The translations under genes and the position numbers were made by a program. Below the pieces are notes generated by a model. The model was not told the origin of the DNA, made no database searches, and saw only the letters and a list, made by a program, of their open reading frames with translations. This document shows positions 1 through 7,053 of a stretch of DNA of 64,000 nt, piece after piece. The stretch is from contig NZ_CP102589.1 in assembly GCF_032818155.1 (NCBI RefSeq), positions 3,775,528 through 3,839,527 on the forward strand, written 5' to 3'. This DNA is from Niallia taxi (GTDB lineage Bacteria; Bacillota; Bacilli; Bacillales; Cytobacillaceae). How positions within the stretch are numbered: the first letter of the stretch is position 1; each line of letters opens with the position of its first letter.

Positions 1-250
1 TAACCTCTTTTAGCTCCTCGACCTTTTCCATAATAAATGCAACATCGCTAGAAACCTTCTCAGCTGTTAGCTTTACCTTTTCAGATGTATCTGTGATACT
101 TGAGCTCATTGAGTCAAAATCGGTGAAGGAGGATTTTAGATTCCTCATTTTGTACATAGAATTCTTCCTCGTTTGTTTATCAAGCATACTTAAAGAAGCT
201 CCTATCAAACCGCCTAATAAAATCCCTTTCACTAAGCTAATCTGTGCCAT
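1..250 (-). CDS. YtxH-like small membrane-anchored protein, partial
   Basis: The gene starts at 250 and runs off the left edge of the window; 83 codons are visible. The protein begins MAQISLVKGILLGG, a hydrophobic, glycine-rich N-terminal segment of about 20 residues, followed by a charged, probably helical region rich in Ser, Lys and Glu. This architecture is that of YtxH/gas-vesicle-associated small proteins of Bacillus. A ribosome binding site (GGAAGGAAG) precedes the ATG. It lies 32 bp behind the phosphatase gene on the same strand and is likely co-transcribed; the position matches yfkI in B. subtilis, though I cannot confirm orthology. Function unknown. Confidence 0.7.
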   Translation of the reverse strand, partial: MAQISLVKGILLGGLIGASLSMLDKQTRKNSMYKMRNLKSSFTDFDSMSSSITDTSEKVKLTAEKVSSDVAFIMEKVEELKEV

Positions 251-282
251 ATGCATCTTCCTTCCATTTAGAATTTAGATAA

Positions 283-756
283 TTACAAATGGTATTTATT
301 CCTGATGCTTCTCAGCAATCCCCTACAACCATCTGTTACCATCTTGTATACCTCATCAAAGTTGCCAGTATAATAAGGGTCAGGTACTTCTTCATATACC
401 CGATTTTCTGCAAAATCCATCAGTAAATGGACTTCAATTTCTTCGAGTTGTTCATTTAAAAGCCTGATATTTTCCCGATTGCTGTTATCCATCGCAATTA
501 AATAGTCGAAGCTGTCCAAATCAGCTATTTGCAGCTGCCTTGCCAATATTCCTGTATCGCTAATCAAGTTCTTTTTCAATATTTCTCTTGTTCCTTGATG
601 CGGCGGATTCCCTGTATGCCATCCGCCAGTACCTGCTGAATCGCATGTAATGTGGTCTTGCAGCTTTTCTTTTTTGACAAGATCCCGAAATATTGCCTCT
701 GCCATTGGTGACCGACAAATATTTCCTAGGCAAATAAATAACACACGAACTTCCAT
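283..756 (-). CDS. yfkJ: Low-molecular-weight protein-tyrosine phosphatase
   Basis: 157-residue cytoplasmic phosphatase that hydrolyses phosphotyrosine through a cysteinyl-phosphate intermediate. The P-loop CLGNICRS (C-X5-R-S) is near the N-terminus and the general-acid loop DPYY is near the C-terminus, both diagnostic of the LMW-PTP family. The start at 756 is preferred over an in-frame ATG 11 codons upstream because GGAGG sits nine bases before it and family members start just ahead of the P-loop. The neighbouring DUF1128 gene and DJ-1-like gene reproduce the B. subtilis yfkJ-yfkK-yfkM neighbourhood, which supports the yfkJ assignment. Confidence 0.93.
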   Translation of the reverse strand: MEVRVLFICLGNICRSPMAEAIFRDLVKKEKLQDHITCDSAGTGGWHTGNPPHQGTREILKKNLISDTGILARQLQIADLDSFDYLIAMDNSNRENIRLLNEQLEEIEVHLLMDFAENRVYEEVPDPYYTGNFDEVYKMVTDGCRGLLRSIRNKYHL

Positions 757-947
757 CTTATTTTTCCTCCATTTCATAAGAACATACATTAATTCCTAAC
801 AGCATGTTTTGTTTTAGCTTATCTTAATTTGCTTCATTTTGAAAAGACAAATATGAATTGACATTTGTTCGTGCACATGAAAAGATAGAAAAAAAGTGGG
901 ACAAAAGATTTGCTTGATCTAAGATCCTGCAAAAAGGAGAGATTTTT

Positions 948-1172
948 GTGAACTTAGAAATTAAATCAACTGAAAATGTGGAATATATGATTGAACAAAT
1001 AAAGGAAAAGCTGAAGGTGCTAAATTTTGGCGCAATCAAACCTACACATTTTGATGAAGAAATGTATGTGGAGTTAAAGGAAATTTATGAGCATATTATG
1101 AAAAGAGATTCTTTTAGCCCAAATGAAATGCAGGCATTAGCTGAGGAATTAGGAAACTTGCGTAAGAAATAA
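948..1172 (+). CDS. yfkK: DUF1128 family protein YfkK
   Basis: 74-residue protein of unknown function, recognised as the DUF1128/YfkK family of Bacilli from its sequence (acidic, helical, with a FSPNEMQALAEELGNLRKK end) and from its place next to yfkJ. It starts with GTG; AAAGGAGA lies eight bases upstream. No membrane segment or catalytic motif is visible. It is divergent from yfkJ and convergent with the yfkM-like gene. In B. subtilis an MFS gene (yfkL) lies between yfkK and yfkM; that gene is absent here. Confidence 0.88.
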   Translation: MNLEIKSTENVEYMIEQIKEKLKVLNFGAIKPTHFDEEMYVELKEIYEHIMKRDSFSPNEMQALAEELGNLRKK

Positions 1173-1295
1173 TACAACACCTCTTTAAGAGGCTTTGATA
1201 AACAAATTTAAAGCAATGATAAATAATTTCATCTAACATTGAAACACTGGTGCGGGTTGCTATTGTACTTATACAGAAACAAACTCTAAATAAAA

Positions 1296-1328
1296 AAACT
1301 GAACTATTAATCGATAATAGTTCAGTTT
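1296..1328 (-). terminator. Bidirectional intrinsic terminator (ACTGAACTAT family)
   Basis: A perfect 14-bp stem (AAACTGAACTATTA and its complement) with a 5-base loop lies between the convergent yfkK and yfkM genes. On the minus strand it is followed by a run of seven T, so it terminates yfkM; a short T run also follows on the plus strand. Near-copies of this hairpin occur at 8999-9039 and 53936-53974. Confidence 0.88.
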
Positions 1329-1351
1329 TAACCACTGTTTTTGTTTACACT

Positions 1352-1867
1352 TTATTTCTCAAGAAGCTTTAAAGATTCTCTAGTAAATGCAGGAATATCC
1401 TCTGGTGTTCTGCTTGTCACAAGCTGGCCGCCGCAAACCACTACCTCTTCATCTTTATAAGTTGCGCCTGCATATTCCATGTCTACTTTAATAGACTTGT
1501 ACCCAGTTGCATTTCTTCCTTCTAATGTTTTAGCTGTAATCAATAGCTGTGGTCCGTGACAGATTGCGAATACTGGTTTATTGCTGTCCATAAAGGATTT
1601 TGCGAATGCAACAGCACGATCATCTCCACGGAGCTGGTCAGGCGAAAATCCACCAGGAATAAACAACGCATCAAACTCATCTGGAGTAACATCATCGATA
1701 CTTTTATCGATTTTTACTTCCGCTTCCTTTTGTTTGCCTGTCACTGTTTTTCCTGCTTCGAACTCAATTGTCACTACCTCGTGTCCAGCTTCCTTGAAGG
1801 ACTTTGCCGGCTCCGTATACTCTGAATCCTCGAACATATTAGTTATTAATGTTGCAATTTTACTCAT
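1352..1867 (-). CDS. yfkM: DJ-1/PfpI family protein, general stress protein 18-like
   Basis: 171-residue cytoplasmic protein of the DJ-1/PfpI superfamily (deglycase/protease-like fold). The nucleophile elbow AICHGPQLL carries the conserved cysteine near residue 102, and the family pattern GGFSPDQLRGD precedes it. Length is typical. AAGGAG lies 11 bases upstream of the ATG. B. subtilis YfkM in the same neighbourhood is a sigma-B general stress protein; I see no clear sigma-B promoter here. Substrate is not predictable from sequence. Confidence 0.9.
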   Translation of the reverse strand: MSKIATLITNMFEDSEYTEPAKSFKEAGHEVVTIEFEAGKTVTGKQKEAEVKIDKSIDDVTPDEFDALFIPGGFSPDQLRGDDRAVAFAKSFMDSNKPVFAICHGPQLLITAKTLEGRNATGYKSIKVDMEYAGATYKDEEVVVCGGQLVTSRTPEDIPAFTRESLKLLEK

Positions 1868-1945
1868 ATAGGGAACATCTCCTTCTTTTTGATTTCAGAG
1901 ATAAATTTCCCCAATTGGACAAGATAAAACATAAAAATGATAAAT

Positions 1946-2656
1946 TTATTCATTACGCCTTGCAAAATCAACAAACCTGAACTTATCTGGTCTATGTCTC
2001 GATTCAGTATATTGGAAAAGGGTAGCGTTTTCAAAATAGATATAATTCTTCACGACAACAATCGCTTGAAATCCTTCTAAATCAAGGAGCCGATAATCCT
2101 CTTCTGTTGGAATCTCAACCGTAAATTCTTTTCTCGCAAAACCGATCTTCAGCTTCAAATCCTTTTCGATATAATCGAAGATCGAATGACTGCAGATTTC
2201 CTTTGTGAGTCCAGGAACAAATCTTTCCACAATATAGTCTTTATCAAGAATGATTTTTTCTTTATTTATTTCCCTGATACGTGATACTTCCCAAATGGAT
2301 TCATCCTTTTTAAGATTCATTTCCTTTTGGAGAACTGCTGTAGGTACATTTTTAGCAAAGCTTTCAATATGAGTGACAGAGCTGCTGCCCATTTTTTCAG
2401 CTAATTCCTTAAAGCTCACAAGTCCTGATATTGGAAACTGCAGCTTTTGCATATCTAGTACTAGAGAACCTTTTCCGCGCAATTTTTGAATATACCCCTT
2501 CTGAGCAAGAATATTTAATGCTTTACGAATTGTTTCTCTTGATGTATCATACCGCTCCGCTAATTCATTTTCAGAAGGCAGTATACTGTTTGGTGCATAT
2601 TTCCCATTTCTTATCGCTGTTTCAATTTCTTCAAATATTACTAAGTATTTATTCAT
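1946..2656 (-). CDS. treR: GntR/UTRA transcriptional repressor, TreR-type
   Basis: 236-residue repressor: winged helix at residues 5-70 (ILPSENELAERYDTSRETIR), then a UTRA effector domain at about 90-230 that in TreR binds trehalose-6-phosphate. The segments SGLVSFKELAE and TESRHRPDKFRFVDFARR are almost identical to B. subtilis TreR. In B. subtilis treR follows treP and treA; here the upstream neighbour is the divergent sinR gene and no trehalose PTS or phosphotrehalase gene is in the window, so it is an orphan that must act in trans. The start has GGTG/AAAAGGG just upstream. Confidence 0.9.
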   Translation of the reverse strand: MNKYLVIFEEIETAIRNGKYAPNSILPSENELAERYDTSRETIRKALNILAQKGYIQKLRGKGSLVLDMQKLQFPISGLVSFKELAEKMGSSSVTHIESFAKNVPTAVLQKEMNLKKDESIWEVSRIREINKEKIILDKDYIVERFVPGLTKEICSHSIFDYIEKDLKLKIGFARKEFTVEIPTEEDYRLLDLEGFQAIVVVKNYIYFENATLFQYTESRHRPDKFRFVDFARRNE

Positions 2657-2920
2657 CCCTTTTCACCAACGTTCAATTAGCCTTTTATTTCTTCGCCTCT
2701 ATTCTACCTTTTTTATTATGGCTTGTCTAAAAACGAAAAAACGTAAAAAATTCAAAAAAGAGGTTTATATGGTAAAAAAACAGGGTATTGATTACGATAA
2801 GTATTTATAAATAGATATAACAAAAGGTCTTTGTTCATATATTTTCATAAATTAGTATCATTTAATGCGGTAAAATTGTATAATTTATGAATTTTTTTTG
2901 GTAGTATTAACAAAATCATC

Positions 2921-2945
2921 GAACAATTTGTTCTTTATATGGAAC
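2921..2945 (+). promoter_or_regulatory. Probable SinR operator upstream of sinR
   Basis: Two overlapping dyads, GAACaatttGTTC (2921-2933) and GTTCTttatatGGAAC (2930-2945), contain an exact copy of the SinR consensus GTTCTTT. They lie just upstream of a possible promoter (TTGTAT at 2948-2953, 17-bp gap, TATTAC at 2971-2976) of the SinR gene at 3004, which suggests autoregulation. The rest of the 347-bp gap (2657-3003) is very A+T-rich and must also carry the treR promoter; nothing else is recognisable. Confidence 0.6.
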
Positions 2946-3003
2946 TTTTGTATTATATTTGTTATGATATTATTACATATAGTGATAAGGTGTGTGAGAC
3001 TGT

Positions 3004-3327
3004 ATGATCGGTGATCGTGTTAAAAAACTTCGCTTAGAAAAAAGAATGTCATTGTCAGAACTTGCTGAACAAGCAGGTGTTGCAAAATCTTATTTAAGTT
3101 CCTTGGAGCGCAATCTCCAGTCAAATCCATCCATACAGTTTTTAGAAAAAATTGCTTCTGTTTTTAATGTTCCAGTCGACCATCTTATAAATGAGCAGCA
3201 AAATAAAGATGATCTTGACACAGAGTGGCTGAAAATCGTAAAAGAAGCAATGGACTCTGGTGTTTCCAAAGCTGAATTCCGAGAGTTTCTTGAATATAAT
3301 AAATGGAGAATTGAACAAAAAAAATAG
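3004..3327 (+). CDS. sinR: SinR-type biofilm master repressor
   Basis: 107-residue DNA-binding protein. Residues 1-66 form an XRE helix-turn-helix (LSELAEQAGVAKSYLSSLER) nearly identical to B. subtilis SinR; residues 73-107 form the Sin tetramerisation domain (LDTEWLKIVKEAMDSGVSK). In B. subtilis SinR represses matrix operons and is inactivated by heterodimerising with SinI through this C-terminal helix pair. The C-terminus is well conserved, so it should be antagonised by a SinI partner such as the one encoded at 3573-3692. AAGGTG precedes the ATG. Unlike B. subtilis, sinI is not immediately upstream in tandem but lies downstream on the opposite strand. Confidence 0.93.
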   Translation: MIGDRVKKLRLEKRMSLSELAEQAGVAKSYLSSLERNLQSNPSIQFLEKIASVFNVPVDHLINEQQNKDDLDTEWLKIVKEAMDSGVSKAEFREFLEYNKWRIEQKK

Positions 3328-3360
3328 AACTTTTACAGTTCACTTAAATAAGATAATTAT

Positions 3361-3390
3361 AAGACACAAGCAATTGTGTCTTTTTCATTT
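3361..3390 (+). terminator. Intrinsic terminator of sinR
   Basis: AAGACACAA-gcaa-TTGTGTCTT followed by TTTCATTT, 33 bp after the sinR stop codon. The stem is 9 bp with a 4-base loop. Confidence 0.85.
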
Positions 3391-3572
3391 ATTCTTTAAA
3401 GCAGTCTGTAAAAGAAATATATAAATGAGCAGAAATAAATCTATGCTTACTTCATTATGTATCTGAATTTTAAAATAATTTTAGGTAAATACAAAAATTG
3501 CGCGCTAATTTTTCCTTTACATAAATTAATGAGGTTTTATTAATTAAGTACTATCTTGAATTAAGTAATCTT

Positions 3573-3692
3573 CTAATCGTTATTGATGAAATTACGCACA
3601 TCTTTTATGTCCAGTCCTATTTTTTTTGCTTCCTTCATTAACTGAATCCATTCTGTGTCTAGTTCTTCTACAACTAATTTTTCCTCTATCAC
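3573..3692 (-). CDS. sinI: SinI-like antirepressor (39 aa)
   Basis: A 39-codon gene beginning with GTG. The protein contains LDTEWIQLMKEAKKIGLDIK followed by DVRNFINND, the Sin-domain helix pair that SinI uses to bind SinR; it aligns with the SinR C-terminus encoded at 3004-3327 (LDTEWLKIVKEAMDSGVSK). There is no DNA-binding domain, as expected of an antirepressor. It is shorter than B. subtilis SinI (57 aa), lacking the C-terminal tail. The start is fixed by an in-frame stop immediately upstream and a strong GGGAGAGGGG ribosome binding site nine bases before GTG. It lies directly downstream of a c-di-GMP-I riboswitch (3731-3808). Inferred role: release of SinR repression when the riboswitch allows translation. 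Confidence 0.88.
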   Translation of the reverse strand: MIEEKLVVEELDTEWIQLMKEAKKIGLDIKDVRNFINND

Positions 3693-3730
3693 TTAATTCT
3701 GCCCCTCTCCCAAAAATACTTATTGTACTT

Positions 3731-3808
3731 TGGCAGTCCGGCTGTCATTGTTCAATAACTTTAGACCCGTGACTTTGCGTCCCAATCTTTCGAGTTGGTT
3801 TGCCCTGT
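3731..3808 (-). promoter_or_regulatory. Cyclic di-GMP-I (GEMM-I) riboswitch upstream of sinI
   Basis: Read on the minus strand, the sequence has every hallmark of the c-di-GMP-I aptamer: GGGCAAACC at the 5' end, a CCAA/TTGG stem capped by a CGAAAG tetraloop, the core GGGACGCAAAG, then CACGGGTCTAA, a variable stem (GTTATT/AATGAC), and the closing AGCCGGACTGCC that pairs with GGCA to form P1. It ends 38 bases before the sinI start codon. No terminator lies between them. The 3' P1 strand (CTGCC) can alternatively pair with GGCAG (3699-3703) overlapping the Shine-Dalgarno, or CCAAA with TTTGG, so translational control is likely; ligand binding, by forming P1, should free the ribosome binding site (ON switch, inference). 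Confidence 0.94.
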
Positions 3809-3829
3809 TCTTTTATGAATTTTATTATA
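3807..3829 (-). promoter_or_regulatory. Putative promoter -10 and SinR site ahead of the riboswitch
   Basis: A perfect TATAAT on the minus strand (3824-3829) sits 15 bases before the aptamer, placing the transcript start at the aptamer's 5' edge. No good -35 is seen. An exact GTTCTTT SinR consensus (plus strand 3807-3813) covers the predicted start site, so SinR could repress its own antirepressor. Both assignments rest on motif match only. Confidence 0.5.
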
Positions 3830-3986
3830 TAACTTTTCTTTTTACATATGTGTATAAATTTGTAAGAAATTTTGAATTCCAACAAATTATTTTTCTACTT
3901 TTTTCTACATTTTTACATAATTCTAGTATACATTTGCCATTTTTTTGTATAATCATGTTGGTTTCTGTCGAAATATTCAACTAAGT

Positions 3987-4190
3987 TTATTTGTCTTTTT
4001 TTACATACTGATTTCTGTATGCTGATAAAACTTTCTTAAAAGAATAATTCACATGAATTTTTTCAAAGGTCATTGCATCAAAAAACGGGTACTTAGTGAG
4101 GTCATTATTGCAGACTGGACAAAACCATTCTCCTCTTTCACTGCTGCTGTATGAAGGCCGATTGCACTTATCACAGTTTTTTCTATACAT
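3987..4190 (-). CDS. Small zinc-ribbon protein of unknown function
   Basis: 67-residue protein with two CxxC knuckles (CDKC near residue 6 and CPVC near residue 24) making a four-cysteine zinc ribbon, followed by a 40-residue basic tail. No catalytic motif. CAGGTGG precedes the ATG by a few bases. It lies between the two sin genes and shares with the second SinR-like gene a divergent 295-bp region full of GTTCTTT sites, so it may be a SinR target; it is also upstream, on the same strand, of the riboswitch-sinI unit. Family not recognised. Confidence 0.72.
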   Translation of the reverse strand: MYRKNCDKCNRPSYSSSERGEWFCPVCNNDLTKYPFFDAMTFEKIHVNYSFKKVLSAYRNQYVKKDK

Positions 4191-4217
4191 ATTCCACCTG
4201 CTTTACATATCCTTTTA

Positions 4218-4237
4218 TTAGTCAGTTGAATGACTAA
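4218..4237 (-). promoter_or_regulatory. Operator-like dyad upstream of the zinc-ribbon gene
   Basis: TTAGTCA-gttgaa-TGACTAA is a perfect 7-bp inverted repeat starting 28 bp upstream of the zinc-ribbon start codon; a further ATTAGT half-site follows at about 4243-4248. No T run accompanies it, so it looks like a protein-binding site for an unidentified regulator rather than a terminator. Confidence 0.4.
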
Positions 4238-4258
4238 TGACCATTAGTGCCAAAAATA

Positions 4259-4450
4259 GTTCTTTTTAAATGATTTTTTGTTCTTTTTATAGAACTCATG
4301 AATTTAGTATAGTTCAATTATCTCATTTTGGAAAATTCTAAAATCCGTTATTTTTTCTCTTTAACGAACGGTTTTCGTTCTTTTTCTCGAATTTACTCCG
4401 TTATTCTAGCTTTTTTTGTATTTTTTATTGAACAAAACGTTCGTTATAAT
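4259..4450 (+). promoter_or_regulatory. SinR operator cluster and promoter of the second SinR-like gene
   Basis: Three exact GTTCTTT matches lie at 4259-4265, 4280-4286 and 4377-4383. The second is part of a dyad GTTCTttttatAGAAC (4280-4295) and the third pairs with GAAC at 4366-4369. A fourth dyad, GAACaaaacGTTC (4430-4442), abuts a perfect TATAAT (4445-4450). A SinR-like protein bound at the last site would block this promoter. The arrangement resembles SinR control of slrR in B. subtilis. Confidence 0.6.
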
Positions 4451-4485
4451 GAAATCATGTTATATTACATAAGGAGATTTTTCTA

Positions 4486-4812
4486 ATGGTTGGTACAGCA
4501 CTGAAAAGATTGCGGTTAGAAAAAGGCTACTCGATCAATGAGCTATCTGACCGGGCAGGTGTCTCTAAGTCTTACTTGAGCTATATTGAACGGGGAATTC
4601 AGAAGAATCCTTCATTACAGGTCCTTTCAAAGCTTGCTTCTACCCTTGACACACACGTGGAAGAGTTACTCGAAACAAATCCAACTTCAACAGACAACTT
4701 GGATTCAGAATGGGTAAACTTAGTAGAGGAAGCCATTAAGGAAGGAATAACAAAAGATGAGTTTTCTTGCTACCTGGAGTTCATCAAATTCAAAAAGTCA
4801 TCTGCAGATTGA
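4486..4812 (+). CDS. SinR/SlrR-like XRE regulator
   Basis: 108-residue paralogue of the SinR at 3004. The helix-turn-helix (SINELSDRAGVSKSYLSYIE) shares the YSIN-LS/A and KSYLS pattern of both SinR and SlrR; the C-terminal Sin domain (LDSEWVNLVEEAIKEGITK) is intact. It is shorter than B. subtilis SlrR (152 aa), which has an extra segment. Regulation by SinR is suggested by the operator cluster upstream. By analogy it could form mixed complexes with SinR or titrate SinI. AAGGAG precedes the ATG by ten bases. Whether it is functionally SlrR or a second SinR cannot be decided from sequence. Confidence 0.85.
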   Translation: MVGTALKRLRLEKGYSINELSDRAGVSKSYLSYIERGIQKNPSLQVLSKLASTLDTHVEELLETNPTSTDNLDSEWVNLVEEAIKEGITKDEFSCYLEFIKFKKSSAD

Positions 4813-4845
4813 CGACACCGTTTAATGGATTCGCTTCCATAAAAA

Positions 4846-4887
4846 AAGACATATGGTGTTTCCTTTAAAGGAAACACCATATGTCTT
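4846..4887 (-). terminator. Intrinsic terminator of the psu operon
   Basis: A perfect 18-bp stem (AAGACATATGGTGTTTCC and complement) around TTTAAA, followed on the minus strand by seven T. It lies between the convergent SinR-like gene and psuG, and can also block plus-strand readthrough. Confidence 0.88.
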
Positions 4888-4895
4888 GTGCCTGA

Positions 4896-5810
4896 TCACT
4901 TTTTGTTTAATTCAACAGCAATCCTTGAGCCTACTTCAGCATTATTTTTTACTAATGCGATATTTGCTGTCAAGCTTGTGCCTTCAGTAAGTTCCTTCAC
5001 CTTGCTGAGCAAGAAAGGTGTAACATTCTTACCGCTAATGCCGTTTTCCTTCGCTTCATTTAAAGCCGTTTCAATGATGTTTGTAATATATGATTCTTCC
5101 ATAGCATCATCTTCAGGAATTGGATTTGCAATTACCACTCCACCTTTAAGACCAAGCTCCCATTTTGTACGGATCATGTCTGCTGCCAATTGTGGCTCAT
5201 CAACAGTGAAGTTGACGTTAAATTGACTTGTTCTTGTATAGAAGGCAGGTAATGTTTCTGTACCATATCCAACAACAGGCACACCGAATGTCTCTAAATA
5301 TTCAAGTGTTAATCCAATATCAAGGATTGACTTCGCACCTGCACATACAACAGCTACACTCGTTTGAGCTAATTCCTGTAAGTCTGCAGAAATATCCATT
5401 GTTCGCTCTGCTTCACGGTGAACCCCTCCGATTCCGCCTGTCACAAACACTTCTATTCCTGCAAGCTCAGCACAAATCATCGTTGCAGCAACAGTAGTTG
5501 CACCGTTTTTCTTATTTGCAATCAAATATGGCAAGTCTCTTCTGCTTGCTTTTTCAATATCATTGCTTTTTGCTAAAAATTCAATTTCATCATCAGAAAG
5601 TCCTATCTTAATTTTCCCATCAATAATGGCAATTGTTGCAGGAACTGCCCCATTTTTACGAATGATGTCTTCTACTTCTTTTGCTGTCTCCACATTTTGC
5701 GGATACGGCATTCCATGAGAAATAATCGTTGATTCTAATGCCACAATCGCCTTGTTGTTCTTCTTTGCTTCTAATACCTCGCTTGAGTATTCTAGCCATT
5801 CTGTTTTCAT
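4896..5810 (-). CDS. psuG: Pseudouridine-5'-phosphate glycosidase
   Basis: 304-residue enzyme that reversibly splits pseudouridine 5'-phosphate into uracil and ribose 5-phosphate (C-glycosidic bond). The N-terminal [16 protein letters not shown] and the central [11 protein letters not shown] are signature stretches of PsuG/IndA, and the length is typical. It is 15 bp downstream of the kinase gene, forming the two-step pseudouridine salvage pathway. AAAGGAG precedes the ATG. No nucleoside transporter gene accompanies the pair. Confidence 0.95.
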   Translation of the reverse strand: MKTEWLEYSSEVLEAKKNNKAIVALESTIISHGMPYPQNVETAKEVEDIIRKNGAVPATIAIIDGKIKIGLSDDEIEFLAKSNDIEKASRRDLPYLIANKKNGATTVAATMICAELAGIEVFVTGGIGGVHREAERTMDISADLQELAQTSVAVVCAGAKSILDIGLTLEYLETFGVPVVGYGTETLPAFYTRTSQFNVNFTVDEPQLAADMIRTKWELGLKGGVVIANPIPEDDAMEESYITNIIETALNEAKENGISGKNVTPFLLSKVKELTEGTSLTANIALVKNNAEVGSRIAVELNKK

Positions 5811-5825
5811 GAATTCATTTCTCCT

Positions 5826-6923
5826 TTAATCAAAGTATTTTTTGAAGGTGTCCTGCAGTTTTTTCTGGTTTAATAATGGATTAACTGTTTCGTGTGATTG
5901 AAGTGTCAACAGTGAGCATGCAATGCCAATCTTGCAGCAGTTTTCTGTATTCAACCCTTTCAAATAGGAATACATAATGCCAGCAACTAAAGAATCTCCC
6001 GCACCTGTCACGTCTTCAATTTCAATCGGAGGTGGCAAAATGACACCAGCTTCCCCTAGTTTTGTAAAGAAAATCAGACCCTTGTCTCCACGAGTTATTA
6101 CTACTCGCTCGACGCCTTTTTTCATGATGATTTCAGCGGCCTTAAAGAAGTCACCTTCTTCGTAAATCCTCATATCAGATAATGCCTCTGCTTCATCCTT
6201 ATTGGCAATCAGCCATGTTACTCCCCTCAGGTCGTTCGGCAGCTTTTTCACCTTTGGAGAAGAAACAGGTGTGACACAAAGCTGCAAATTTTCCTTCCTG
6301 CTTCTAACAATAACCTGCTCAAGAACGTCAGCTGGGAAGTTTGTATCTAAAATTATTAGTTCAGCTGAGGCAATATGACCCCAGCGCTTTTCAATTATGT
6401 CTTGTGTCATGCTGTCGTATATGGACATATCCGCCAAAGCGACTGTCATCTCTCCTTCTACATCAAGCAAAGCAGTGTATGTACCTGTAACGTAATCTTC
6501 TGATACTAGAGTTGGTTTCATATCAGCGTAAAGCTTCGTATAGTCAATTATCCAATCACCGCTATGGTCTGCTCCAACCATTGTTAACAGCGAGCTGTCC
6601 ATTCCAAGGCGCCCAAGGTTTTCTGCAATATTGCGGGCTACCCCGCCACATGATTGACTCGTGCTGGCAGGATTTGAGGTTCCAAATTTAATCTTCTCCT
6701 CGACTTGAATTTTTCTATCTATATTAGCACCACCGATGCAAATAACTTCTCTTTTTTGTGGTAATACATAGGCCCTTCCTAGCAGTTTCCCTTCACGCGT
6801 TAGCGCAGAGATATATCCAGCAACTGCTGATCTTGATAATCCTGTTTTTTCCGCAAGTTCATTTTGCGTTAGAAACGGATTTTCTTGTATCAGCTGCAAT
6901 ATCGTAATCTCTTTTTCATTCAT
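5826..6923 (-). CDS. psuK: PfkB-family pseudouridine kinase with N-terminal winged helix
   Basis: 365 residues. An N-terminal winged helix-turn-helix (residues 1-55, TQNELAEKTGLSRSAVAGYI) precedes a ribokinase/PfkB domain (about 57-360). The ATP/substrate signatures are present: CIGGANIDRKI at the domain start and the catalytic loop DVTGAGDSLVAG, whose last Asp is the base. Position ahead of psuG indicates that it phosphorylates pseudouridine. The HTH implies the kinase also binds DNA, possibly controlling its own operon, as in other HTH-PfkB fusions; this is inference. GGAGGTG precedes the ATG. Confidence 0.9.
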   Translation of the reverse strand: MNEKEITILQLIQENPFLTQNELAEKTGLSRSAVAGYISALTREGKLLGRAYVLPQKREVICIGGANIDRKIQVEEKIKFGTSNPASTSQSCGGVARNIAENLGRLGMDSSLLTMVGADHSGDWIIDYTKLYADMKPTLVSEDYVTGTYTALLDVEGEMTVALADMSIYDSMTQDIIEKRWGHIASAELIILDTNFPADVLEQVIVRSRKENLQLCVTPVSSPKVKKLPNDLRGVTWLIANKDEAEALSDMRIYEEGDFFKAAEIIMKKGVERVVITRGDKGLIFFTKLGEAGVILPPPIEIEDVTGAGDSLVAGIMYSYLKGLNTENCCKIGIACSLLTLQSHETVNPLLNQKKLQDTFKKYFD

Positions 6924-7031
6924 TTTTTCACCTCCACCTTCTTCAACATTTGTCTATATTATAAACTTATGTTTATTTCAGAACAAGCATTATTTTCTAA
7001 CTTTTCACAAATATGCATTTTTCAAAAAAAA

Positions 7032-7053
7032 AGAAGACTATTTCTAGTCTTCT
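7032..7053 (-). terminator. Intrinsic terminator of motAB
   Basis: AGAAGACTA-tttc-TAGTCTTCT, followed on the minus strand by eight or more T. The motB stop codon lies within the hairpin. Confidence 0.88.

Noticed and set aside
3730..3984. 84-codon plus-strand reading frame opposite the riboswitch
   Set aside because: It is antisense to the c-di-GMP aptamer and promoter, lacks a ribosome binding site and encodes Phe/Leu-rich low-complexity sequence.
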